Source: Heterobilharzia americana (lineage: Eukaryota > Platyhelminthes > Trematoda > Strigeidida > Schistosomatidae). From it: a stretch of DNA of 64,000 nt. The notes beneath the pieces are model-generated. The model saw only the letters and a list, made by a program, of their open reading frames with translations. It searched no databases and was not told where the DNA came from. The stretch lies in the NCBI GenBank assembly GCA_944470555.2, contig OX104134.1, forward strand, positions 13,929,248 to 13,993,247, given 5' to 3'. Shown here piece after piece: positions 23,420 to 34,372 of the stretch (position 1 is its first letter; every line of letters starts with the position of its first letter). A program made the position numbers and the translations under genes.

Positions 23420-23950
23420 GTGATACCATACAAGGAAAGAACATCAGAAACCATACGTAGGATTCTCAACAAGGTTGGAATTAGGGTGGCACTTAAACCA
23501 ACAAACTCACTTAGAGGTAAGCTTTGTCGGCTAAAAGATCCGACAGAACCAATTAAGCAAAATAATATAATCTACCAAATTCCATGTAATGACTGTGACG
23601 TTAAATACATAGGTCAAACTAGCCGGTCGGGGTCAGTTAGATTAGCAGAAAATAGGAATTTAGCTAAACATAGAACGACAAACCCCAATAAGATCAATAA
23701 TCTAGAAAAACACTCGGCCATTGCATTACATTCATTAACACACCACCACACAATACGGTGGGACAAAACCACTGTACTTAAGTCTAATATAGCTAGGTGG
23801 AGAGAGAGATTAGTTACTGAATCTTTGTTCATCGAATACACACCCAACACATGTAATAGGAATGACGCAACACCTATACCAGAGATATGGAAAACTTTAC
23901 TATCAATCAAAAAACAAAAAACAAAGAGAGATCAGGTGACAGGACTATAA
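23420..23950 (+). CDS. PLE GIY-YIG endonuclease domain remnant, right copy
   Basis: Plus-strand mirror of the preceding frame, also 176 codons and intact. Differences visible by eye include K/R in MIPYKERTSE, N/H in LTHHHT, N/T before VLKSN, V/I, G/R before ERL, I/V in LVTES and P/S in LLSIKK. The CNDC and YIGQTSR motifs are retained in both copies. Downstream come the hairpin with GAAAC (23990-24015) and the shared PLE 3' end. Confidence 0.8.
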   Translation: MIPYKERTSETIRRILNKVGIRVALKPTNSLRGKLCRLKDPTEPIKQNNIIYQIPCNDCDVKYIGQTSRSGSVRLAENRNLAKHRTTNPNKINNLEKHSAIALHSLTHHHTIRWDKTTVLKSNIARWRERLVTESLFIEYTPNTCNRNDATPIPEIWKTLLSIKKQKTKRDQVTGL

Positions 23951-24369
23951 AATCAGATATCGAAAGAAGTGTGATTACATTGATATGATTATGAGCAATA
24001 ATTTATGCTCGAAACGTAATCAAGTAAATAATACTGTATCACTGTGCGCTTTATATCAAATAAACAAATCTTATATGGAATTACTTAAATCTATGTTTGT
24101 ATCATTTTCAATAGACTAATTTCATTAGTATGCATTACTCTTAACGGATTATTGTTTTTTATATAGTCATTCGAAGCGCAATCCAATCATCTGAGTAGTG
24201 ATAGGACTTTCATAACTTATTTCCTGCTTGGAATAGCTTTATTATTACTTTTTGAAGATTTTACTTGGCAAACATGTATATTTAGCGTTTCTGACCTCGT
24301 GCTCGGTGTGTAGTGTGTAAGGAAGTGTGTCTGTTATGCGGTTGATGCAGAGATACCTTTTAGAAGTTG

Positions 24370-24500
24370 AATCGAGGTGACAGAATATTTGTAGCTCAGG
24401 AGGATAATTTTGACGGTGTTGTGTTCTCTGAGCTGGATTATTTAATCGTAGAGCTTTTGTTGTCATTCTAGACAACACCATCAGCACAAACTTCAGAAAG
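24370..24500 (+). repeat. Dispersed LINE-derived repeat fragment
   Basis: It matches 17608-17735 and 41103-41220, including gtgttctctgagctgg and gacaacaccatcagcac. It is no longer coding. The neighbouring sequence, 24240-24690, may be more of the same element but is too diverged to place. Confidence 0.65.
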
Positions 24501-25079
24501 AACTGACGGATTAGGTTCTCTCCGCAGTTTATTTAGTATCTTGTCTTGATGGCCATTTGTGTGATTGATTGTTTCTGCCAAGGTCTTGTCGTTGTCTCTA
24601 TTTTTATTTTTATTTGTTGTCCCGATAACCTGAAATTGTTTCAGCTCAACATTCTCTAAGGAAAATATTGACGCATACACATTTCGGGTACCAAAATATA
24701 CTTTTCAATACGAAATGCCTGATTAAGAAATTAGTTGACTAGTTTTCATAGCGAAACAGACACGCATAGTCTTAAACTGATACTTACTGCACAATGAAAG
24801 AAGTAGGTCAGAAAATGTAGAGTAGGTGCTTCTTGGTGTGCTAAATGTATTTTGGAGGGTAGATTGTAAAAGGAAGGTTCACGGTAGAATCAACTAATTT
24901 TCTTATAGAGGGGGAAGCTAGGTCAAATGAAACAGAAATAATACTAAGAAAAGGTGGAAAGCTTTAATAATATTCCCTTATTCTACTAACAAGAAGACAT
25001 GATAGTTTCTTATGGACCGATTTATAGGAAACAAACCTGGAATAGATAACATATTAGTTTTCGAAGTTGGGTTCCACCA

Positions 25080-25570
25080 GTCAAGAAAGGAATTCTAATT
25101 CATTCACGATGCACATGAATTAGAAGAATTTATACGGATGATGCAGGAAGTACTTCAAAGGGTGTTCTTAGCAAATGGTTTTCCTTCAAGATTTGTTAAG
25201 AGGAATATGAGACCTAAGCATTCCCGAGAAACAACCATTATGACCCCCAAAAGTGCACCACTTAATGGATATTGAATTCATGGGAGATACATTGGTAAAG
25301 ATACTGGAGAATCGATTGTGCAAAGCACTGTAGAAGACTTTCTTTCGGATTATCTTCTCCAGTCAACAACTGATTTGAGTTTGTGTAAAAAATAAACTAC
25401 GTCTTTGGGCCACCCTCATGTATGTTTGCCGATTTACCTGCTCTTGTGGAGTTGGGTACATAGGCAGTACAAAGTGTGTCCTATCCAAACGCACCTCTGA
25501 ATACTATCTTGTGTGGTTTTCTAAAGAAGAGTGTAAAGCCATCAACTGCTCGGTTTTTGAACATTTGGTT
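25080..25570 (+). mobile_element. Second PLE family, RT-to-GIY-YIG segment cut by gap
   Basis: Broken frames read LQRVFLANGFPSRFVKRNM (RT C-terminal part) near 25150-25210, then an interrupted linker. From 25418 comes RFTCSCGVGYIGSTK with LSKRTSEYYLVWF and IN-CSVFEHLV. This is the GIY-YIG domain of a different PLE lineage from the 14, 22 and 31 kb copies: CSCGVGYIG rather than CNDCDVKYIG. Stop codons in the linker mark it as inactive. The element continues into the N gap. Confidence 0.75.
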
Positions 25571-26070
25571 NNNNNNNNNNNNNNNNNNNNNNNNNNNNNN
25601 NNNNNNNNNNNNNNNNNNNNNNNNNNNNNNNNNNNNNNNNNNNNNNNNNNNNNNNNNNNNNNNNNNNNNNNNNNNNNNNNNNNNNNNNNNNNNNNNNNNN
25701 NNNNNNNNNNNNNNNNNNNNNNNNNNNNNNNNNNNNNNNNNNNNNNNNNNNNNNNNNNNNNNNNNNNNNNNNNNNNNNNNNNNNNNNNNNNNNNNNNNNN
25801 NNNNNNNNNNNNNNNNNNNNNNNNNNNNNNNNNNNNNNNNNNNNNNNNNNNNNNNNNNNNNNNNNNNNNNNNNNNNNNNNNNNNNNNNNNNNNNNNNNNN
25901 NNNNNNNNNNNNNNNNNNNNNNNNNNNNNNNNNNNNNNNNNNNNNNNNNNNNNNNNNNNNNNNNNNNNNNNNNNNNNNNNNNNNNNNNNNNNNNNNNNNN
26001 NNNNNNNNNNNNNNNNNNNNNNNNNNNNNNNNNNNNNNNNNNNNNNNNNNNNNNNNNNNNNNNNNNNNNN
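25571..26070. other. Assembly gap of 500 N
   Basis: Exactly 500 N. The round length suggests a scaffold gap of fixed or estimated size. It interrupts a PLE, a common cause of assembly breaks. Confidence 0.99.
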
Positions 26071-26230
26071 GAAATTATCAGTTTATAAGCGGTAACTACA
26101 TCTATCTAATATTGAAATGTAGTGAATTCATTAGTGAATTAAAACTATTAGTTAAGTTCATATAATAAAAATCTGACCAATCCTGATTAATGTCTCAACA
26201 TGAGTGTTTCAGGCAATACCAGTAGTTTTC

Positions 26231-26269
26231 AGTATTGACTACTAGTCAGTATTGACTACTAGTCAGTAG
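26231..26269. repeat. Short tandem duplication
   Basis: The 17-mer cagtattgactactagt is present twice in tandem, followed by a partial third unit (cagta). Confidence 0.85.
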
Positions 26270-29200
26270 TACAATTCAGTTGTAAATATAATTTCTTGTT
26301 TGTTTTCTTCACACGTGCGTATTGGATACTGGAGAGAATGTCAACATTTTAAAAAATACCGTAAAAGAATACAAATTTACCTTTACCAATGCGTATGGAT
26401 AGTTTTTGTGTAGAATAGATTTCATCAAATTGAATGAGTCTGTGAGGTTGTTTCTGTAAAGCAAGTTGGTATTTTGGTCTTATTTGTAGGTACTACAATC
26501 AGTTCATTCAATATATTTGCTTCAGTACCAACAAGTCGGGATAAATGATGACAATCCAGTATTAAAGCCCTTTAATAAAAATGCAAAAATGGTAACGCTT
26601 TGAAATTAGTGAACAAAAAGATTAATATAGAACTTTGTTATTTCATCATAAGAAGCATGAGAAGTTTAGATGAGTTCAACGAAAGACTTACTTTTACGAC
26701 TATAATTTACATCACATTAAGCATATATTCAATTTTGAAACCTCTTTGGTGGTCAGTGTGAAACATAAAATTTTTAATTAGAAATATTGATACAAGTGGA
26801 TGTTTAAACACGCATCTATCTCAACCTGGTATATAGTTGCACCGTAACGATAAATAATTACTTTGATGGTTCAGAGATACATGAATTATTCAGTCTGATA
26901 CCTTGTGGTCTATATCTATTAAGTTGCTACGGTAAATGATTACAAAATAAATAAGAGATACATTTCAAGAAATGTACTTGGATGTTCGCAACTAAAGTTA
27001 AACATTAGATTTTACGTAGGTTTATTTGTTGTATTCAATTCAAAACAAGATATTTTTAAATTACTCCTTATTTATTTATTTCCATAAACGTTATGATTCA
27101 TCATAAATTCCGACAAAATACACTAAAGCAACATTAATTCAAAGTTCAATCCTTGAAGTAATAGTAGAGTAATAACTTGCTAATCTGTTCTCAAAAATCT
27201 AGTGTGGCGTAAACTGGAAATCTCCTGATCAGTGAAACTTGTGTTGCTTTTGACTTGGCTGCGATTGAAATTTTCTGGATGGGTACTCCGATAAAGAAAT
27301 CCCTGGAATGCTTTGAGATTATTAAGTTACGTTATAAAAGTAATCAGTTGTACATCTTTCTGCTATATTGGGAAGTCGAGCTTATTTAGATAGACACACT
27401 AAAGGTATCCACTGTCTGCTCTTATTCACTCAGTTGACACATTTTAAGAATTCTGAAAGATATTTTCAAGCCTAACAGTTAGATTGATATTTTGTTTCAT
27501 CTCAAGGAGATATTAATTGATACAGTGCATAACTTCTGATATCTACTAGAAAGCGATAAAATGTGTTAAACATTACTCTTCACTGGCTTTTATATTCACA
27601 TTTAGAGAAACAGACAGTAGAAGCCGATTTTAGGACTATAATGATTGTCTTAAGAATAACATATTGATAAGTTATATTGTATTTCCAGCACAGTGAAGTG
27701 TTAGGATCCAGTGACAACCGCGTGTCATCTGTTAAAGAGCATTTGGCTGTGGGACAGGATTTCTGTTAGCTATCAACAATTCAGTGTTCCAATCCTGTAA
27801 AATTTCCTCTAGATTTGCTCATTTATTTAAGCTAACATTATTTTTCATTTTCAGTTAAGATTCAAATGACAGTATTTGACTTACCTAATTCCACAGAACA
27901 AAGCTTGTCGAACTGTTCTCAGAATATTTCTGGATGTAAGATTGTGAGCTGTTGATGAGTCCTTTTCTCCTTGAAACTTTGTGTTGAAGTACGTGACTTC
28001 TCTGGTTTCTGTCACGTGATCAGTGTTGCCAGATTGATTGTGGTTTTCATTAACCAGATAAGCACTTTGATATAATAGTGAGCTAGTGGATGCTGTAATG
28101 CATCTAAACTTATTTTACAAGATTCTACTGCTGTTGGGATGTGATTGTTGATTGGTCAAGTGTGTAAGAAGGCACATTGGGACGGACACACAATTCTCTA
28201 TAGGTAGAGGATAGCAGTAGCCGGTAAAATCCTTCATTCGTTAGCAAACCTGTAAGGTAGTGTAAGTTTACTTCTAGAGAGTGAAAGTTGTTGTGACCAA
28301 AATTTAACTTTGGAGTATAGTATAAATGATGTTAATAAACGTTTTCTTCCAATAACCTAAGAGTTAATGAGCCATAAAATACTGAGATGTACGTTGGTTG
28401 TTTAGTGGACAGTAACTATTTTCTTATCATCTACTTCTGAGTGAATCGGTCAAGTATATTCTGAGGATGAGTATACCATCTTAATGTTCAGAATGCGAAA
28501 CAATCCACAGACTTTAGTCATCACATGGGATTAGACAGCATGAAATTGGTTGCTCTCCAGTAGTCAACTAGTCTACCAAGTTTGCTTGTGCATTAGGTCA
28601 ATCGTAGCCTCAATGGCTGAGTAGTAATGTATCTGATTGCATTGCTGACTGACATAAGTTAAAATCGCTCAGCAGATATCAGTTTTCTCAAAGTAGCAGA
28701 TACATCTTTCTGACAAGTACCAACAAGTAGAAAACCAAGGTCCAGGCCTTCCCTCCGGTTACACCTAACCGTCTGACAACAATGAAAATACTGAAATATT
28801 CTCGTAAGTTTACGTCTGCGTTTTGAATTTGAAATGGAAAATTTTACTTATGGTAATAACTGGTGGTGAAACGCTTGTCAAAAAAGTACAAATGAACTTG
28901 CTCGTATTGTGTTCCCTGGGCTAGGTTGTTTAGTAATGTGCGAATAACATTTTACTCTAGAGTAATGCTTGAATATTTATGCATGGTAAAATTTATCCTT
29001 TACTCTCATTTCGTTTCGGGGTCCTGCCTCCGTATTTAGAGATATTCGGTTGTGTTGCCTGAGACTTCTCAGTAAGGTTTACGGATATGACTAGGAAACA
29101 TTTGTGAAATTAATTTTTTGTCATCATGGCTCAAAATTTAGGTGACAAATAGTTAAAGTCTTTCGATATAAGCCTTAAAATTTGGTTTTGTACTACTTAG

Positions 29201-29408
29201 CACTTATCAGCAAAACATTTGTGATATATCAATATAATTGCCATTTTTAAACTCAAGCATTTCAAAATTCTAACCAATAATTTAAATGCAAACTCTCTGA
29301 CATTAGTTGTCTTCTAAATAATAAGGTTGAAATGATCTAGAACATATTCGGAGTTAGAGGCTTCAGAAACACTTAGCCGATCAAATCTCAATGCATTTTA
29401 ACAGTAAT
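26270..29408. other. AT-rich non-coding DNA
   Basis: No exon or known repeat is visible, apart from a weak echo of the LINE-derived dispersed repeat near 28903-28930 (gtattgtgttccctgggctagg). Confidence 0.45.
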
Positions 29409-29582
29409 GATTATAATTTCCGAGTGACTTTAAAGGTCACCCTAACAACAACTGAAACAACTAATTAGGTTCATGTATGTCATCTGGGAAGGTGGAATTT
29501 CATAAAATAGAGAAATCTGTTTAAATATTTTAGCTGTGTTTGGGGCGGCCTTTAAAGTCACTCAAATTTCCAGGTTATAATT
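29409..29582. mobile_element. MITE-like element with terminal inverted repeats
   Basis: The ends are attataatttccgagtgactttaaaggtcacc and its imperfect reverse complement ggcggcctttaaagtcactcaaatttccaggttataat, enclosing about 110 bp of AT-rich sequence (174 bp total). There is no coding capacity. The left-end sequence gactttaaaggcc-tcctaacaaca recurs at 58325-58385, which supports a dispersed family. Confidence 0.7.
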
Positions 29583-31539
29583 TACGTATGTGGCTACACT
29601 GCGTTTGCCTAGAAACCTTTAAAGTAAATATTTTGTTATAAATGATTGTCAAGATAAATGGAGGGTGTTGTGATGGAAGAAACCGAACTGAACAATATGC
29701 ATTCAGATGTGTGATTCATCGTGAACTAAATCATTGTTAATTGTTCATTCATAATTAGGTAAATTGGAATTCTTAGCAAGGTTGAAGCAAAGATGACATG
29801 AAAAACAGATTAATTAAAAGTTTTTGATTGAAATTTATTCATTAATTTTGTGATGGAAAAAATTAATCACTGAATCTGACACAATAATCCATAGATGTAG
29901 ATTACTATATCATGACTCTAAATAAAGCGAAATGACTCCCTAAAATCTCTGGGACTCAGTAATCGAATTTCACATAGAGGGTAGAAATTTATTAGAAATA
30001 AATGAGGTAAGTTATTGAAGCAAGAATGTACATTCTACTGTTTGAATACTATTGGTTGTCAAGACTTAAATGGAGTTCACTATGTGTGATCCTCATTTAG
30101 CCTACGAAGTTTGTTTCCATTTCCATATGCATGATGCACAAAAGGAAATAAGTGAAAATTTGCACGTGTATCTTCTAGTGCTCAGTGAAGAATATGTGTA
30201 TAATGGAACTTAATTGAATTCATTAACATATGAAATGTTGAAACCATTTTCTAGGTGAAACTATAAAGAAAGTTTATTCACGATGTCTTAGTACTAAAGA
30301 CATAATTTTGTTTAAAATTCCTTTCAGCAGATGCAGAGTTCCCTCTAAGTGTCTTCAACTAGATGTGAAAATATTCTAGTCAACTGTTACAGATTATTAA
30401 ATCTAATTTTTGTTTGGCAAACTGGGTTGATTTCTGACGACAACTTTAACTGTATGCAAAAGTGATATTGCTCAAAATTAAACTTATTTTCTCGTGAATA
30501 ACTGAACGCCGACCTGTTTTTATCCTTCAGAAGCATGGACCAATCTTATTTTGTCCAACATCAAGTTGAATCACAGCTGATGCTTTACCAGAGTGTATCC
30601 TATACAGCAATCGCTTTTCGGATAGTTCCCAAAATCCCTCCTTATATTATATTAACGACTAAATTTAATCAGCCAATATATTAAGCGTAGCCACTGATAT
30701 GAGTGAACAAATACCGTACAAAATATTGTGTATTGGATTTCAGAAAATGTAGAACTGGTAGATTCATCTTTTTGAAACAAATCTAGAACAGTGAACCATT
30801 AATTGATAATCACTTTTCACTGCATTTACTTAGCTCCTTGCCAGACGGTATTTTCTTGAGGAAATAGAAAATTGATTAGATTTCCAATGAATAAGGTGAA
30901 AACTTGAATGCAGTGTAAATCTTTATGCTTTTATGTTAATATCTCTGACAAACAGGAGGCAGTTTTGAAATATTCATAGTGGGATATTAATCAGCATCCT
31001 TCTCAAAAGCTTTCGCCACATTGCTTACTCTTAAAGAACTGATAATGAAGCAAAGGGAGTGGAAAAACAGTTCACCGAAACACAAATATTATATAAAAGC
31101 CAGGTGCTGATGATTCATAAGAATGTGTGAAAACGTTTCACTTTCGTTAGTTCTGCTACAATCTACAAGTAAATAACTGAAAAATTTACCAGACTTTTGT
31201 TGTTTAAGATATTTATTTAGTGATGATATGTGAAAAAGGTAGATTGGTAGTATAGATTTAAATCACAATATCAGGGGGAGAAAAAGTCTTCTTTTTTGGC
31301 CAATAATAGCTGCATACGTTATAACACTTTTAAACAGTGAAACGAACATGTAATTACTTCAAACATTGGATTATTAGCCTGAATTATTTACACGATGATT
31401 CCTTGACCAAATATCTTTGCATACAGTTCAAGCTAAACGATGTATATCACTAGTCTCTTTTCAGAGAATATGCGAAGCGTATCTGGAATGGCTGACAAAT
31501 ACGGATGGTTTAATTAAACAAATACTTTTGTGATATCAG
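29583..31539. other. AT-rich non-coding DNA
   Basis: Nothing recognised. Confidence 0.45.
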
Positions 31540-32028
31540 TTGGAAGAATAAAAGAAACCTGGGAGTACTGGACAGTATGGGACCAGGGTCGATTAGAATA
31601 ACAGAGAACAAAAACTTAGCTAAATCAAGATTAGTAGATCCTAATAAGATAATAAATCTGGAGACAAACTCGGCTATAGCTCTGCATGCGATGACACACA
31701 ATCACACAATAGGGTGTGATAGGGTGACAGTGTTGAAAACTAAGTTAGTTGGGTGGAGGGAGAAATTGATAACCGAATCTTTGTTTATCGAATCAACACT
31801 AAACACATGCAATCGAAATGATGCTGCACCTGTCCCAGATATATGGAAAATTCTACTACCCTTGTCATCATGTAGAAGGAGAGAAAACTAGGAATATATA
31901 AAGACTATCTCGAAGTTGTGGAATTACCTGATATGAATATGGACAATAAATTGTGTCCGAAACGTTATGCAGTAAATGCTACTGTTTCACTGTGTGACAT
32001 TTCTAATAAACAGACTAAAATGGAATTA
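31540..32028 (+). mobile_element. PLE fragment, third lineage, abutting a SINE scrap
   Basis: A continuous frame at 31577-31891 reads SIRITENKNLAKSRLVDPN, SAIALHAMTHNHTIGCD and ESLFIESTLNTCNRNDAAPV, the PLE C-terminal GIY-YIG region after the YIG strand (which is missing). The 3' end shows ggacaataaattgtgtcc followed by gaaacg at about 31940-31965, and the terminus tggaatta at 32021-32028. The first 35 bp (gttggaagaataaaagaaacctgggagtactgg) resemble the left end of the SINE-like repeat at 19573-19596, so the PLE was probably truncated at a SINE junction. Confidence 0.75.
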
Positions 32029-34164
32029 CAATCAACCGCGGTGTCCAAGTTTTTTACTTATAATAATGAATAGCTGATAGTTGCGTCAAAGAATACAACA
32101 GTCCTGAAAACGTTAACCTTTTAGTTCGAAGAAATAAGATGGGGAAATTGATATTTGGTAGTAGTATGTACCAGCAACCATAGGTTAATAGGAAGTATCC
32201 CATAGAATGTTTTAGTTGTGTTGCACTGAGATAAAATCAGCAATTTGCTACTTTTAATTGATTCTTGTAAAAAAACCCAGTGTTGAGATCATGTTTTCAC
32301 CGGGGCTTCCAACAGAAGTGAATGGAATGCGCGCAGATATATAAAACACCTATTCCAACTTATAAGTGTAAATCTAGACCATATTTTTTAAATTATATAT
32401 GGAAATATAAACATGACATGATTTTTATTAAAATTCGTATTAGTAAGAAAATACAAATAGATGCTCTAAGTATAATAACTATTTTTCACTTGTTCCTCAG
32501 TCTGACAATCACTTAGAATCTCTACAACATTTTTTTAGCTCAAATAATCGGAGTGGAGTAGTTTTAATAAGATTTTGTTGTCATGGATCAGTTACCACCG
32601 TCATGATTTTACACGCCAGTATTTGGACACAAGACCTTTCAGCTGAACTCACTATGATCTTTAATGCAAAGTTCGTTATTTTACAACTCATGTGATATAC
32701 GTTCCTTACACAGTGAGTAAAGCTGAAAAAGCCATTCAACTCATTTCCTTGGAAAGACGTTTGATTGAGTTTTCAAAGAGCAGAATGTACGTAGAATTAA
32801 CACTACATGTTAACTGTTGTGGAGACAGTTACACAGGATGACTTTGAAATATGATGGTCTAATAACGAATTTCATTAAAATGAAAAATGGGCTAGCATTG
32901 TCTACATGAAGTCATTTAAATCTACTGCGGGATTTAACTAAAATCTGGATTGACAGTGACTTTTTGATCACGTGCACCTTGGATATAGAACCAATGAGAA
33001 ATGCATATGTGGGTGAATGTAACTAATATTTTGACACTTTAACAAATCTGTTCAGAGCAACTGACTAGGTTGTCAACGTTTTTTTGGTCTTAAAAGCCCC
33101 AAATCGCTAAAATAAGAATTATTCCCATCTTTTACATACTACAATGGTTTAAACACCAAGTGGTTTCCAGTAACTGACCTGAATAAATATACCGAAAGAT
33201 ACCACCTTACTTTAAAGAATTGCAACACTTTAATAACCAAATAAATTATTCTTCTTCTTAATAAAGTTGTTCCAGTTTCAACTAAAAGCAGAAGCATTTC
33301 CCCCAGTTAAAAACTCTGTACAACTATTAGGCTCAAACGTTAAAAAGGGAAAGTTACTTTTGTGACAGGAAAGTAACCAGTGACAAGTGCATTAACGGAA
33401 ATCAGTGTTTCAATATGTTTAAAATGACAATGAATTGCTATTTCCCAGATGTTTGAGTATTTCGTGCAAACTTTCCACTAGTTTTGGTTTATCGTGAATT
33501 CAGACTGAGATATGAATGAAGTGGAGAATTCTTAATTGTACACCAGTACAAGTGACCTCAGTTCATGATGACAGCCTAGTCATAAAGTTATTACATGACA
33601 CTTGTTCATTAACAGCTATACATATACATCCGGATCGGTTATGAAATACAGTTGGAACATAATGTGTACAGTGCTACTTATATTTGGTTGTACTTCGCAA
33701 TACAAAGCTTAATTACTTTTTGTGATTCACTTAAAAGCTGATATCACTCTGTGTAGGAGACTTCAGCGATGAACATTTCCTATAGTTCAGTAATATGCGG
33801 TACTGATGCTGACATTCGCAGTTCTAATAAATTTGGTAGGCTGTAGTTACACAGTCAAGCATTCACGCCACTTAAAATGTTGCATTGTTACATTGCGCAG
33901 CCTGCTGACTACCAGCCAGCCAGTTAGCTCAAACAACTTGGTATATTTGTACTATTCGACAAATAAATGACTGCTATCTGACTAAGAGATTATGCCTTTT
34001 ACGGGTTTGTATGGTTAATTGTGTCAACTGCAACGAATCAGTCGTTGTTTATCCAGGTCACATGTGACGAACTCTAAAGGTTGGTTTTATGTTTTTTGCA
34101 CATCAGTCAGTTGTGGAAGAAGATAGCCTATTTAGTGACACAGTTTTGAAATTTTCTTTTTTAC
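32029..34164. other. AT-rich non-coding DNA
   Basis: Nothing recognised. The plus-strand frame 32322-32516 looks random. Confidence 0.45.
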
Positions 34165-34372
34165 ACTGGTTACGAAAATTCAACACACTGATTTCAGTCA
34201 TTAGAATATCTTTATAAGTTGAGCTGTTGATCTTAGCGACATAAGAAAGAGGCTGAACAACAGTATGTTTTCTACGAAACTGTATTGTAGTAACCGTTAG
34301 GTCTTTTATTATTAGTGCTTGTAGTTTCATTAGGTACAGTGTTTTATTCACACCGTTGCTAGCATTTCTCCT
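34165..34372 (-). CDS. Candidate exon of minus-strand gene
   Basis: On the minus strand, a pyrimidine-rich acceptor (ctttcttttcgctttcccaaaag) opens RRNASNGVNKTLYLMKLQAL, followed by TVTTIQFRRKHTVVQPLSYV and KDILMTEISVLNFRNQ, to a weak donor (ccagtgtaaaa). The composition looks coding and it lies between other exons of the series. It starts in phase 0, which does not match the phase-1 end of the exon at 37851, so another exon would be needed between them. Function is unknown. Confidence 0.35.

Larger units (their letters stand above)
22716..24085. repeat. Head-to-head PLE palindrome
   Basis: Two arms of about 668 bp (22716-23383 and 23418-24085) are inverted copies of the same 5'-truncated Penelope-like fragment, with a 34-bp unmirrored centre (ttgatttcttttctttccttcctc). 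Each ends outward at the PLE terminal sequence tatggaatta. The arms encode 176-aa proteins that differ at roughly eight positions, so the duplication is not brand new, or it has partly escaped homogenisation. Confidence 0.92.

Noticed and set aside
25476..26165. Open frames spanning the N gap
   Set aside because: They are open only because N is translated as X; no evidence across the gap.
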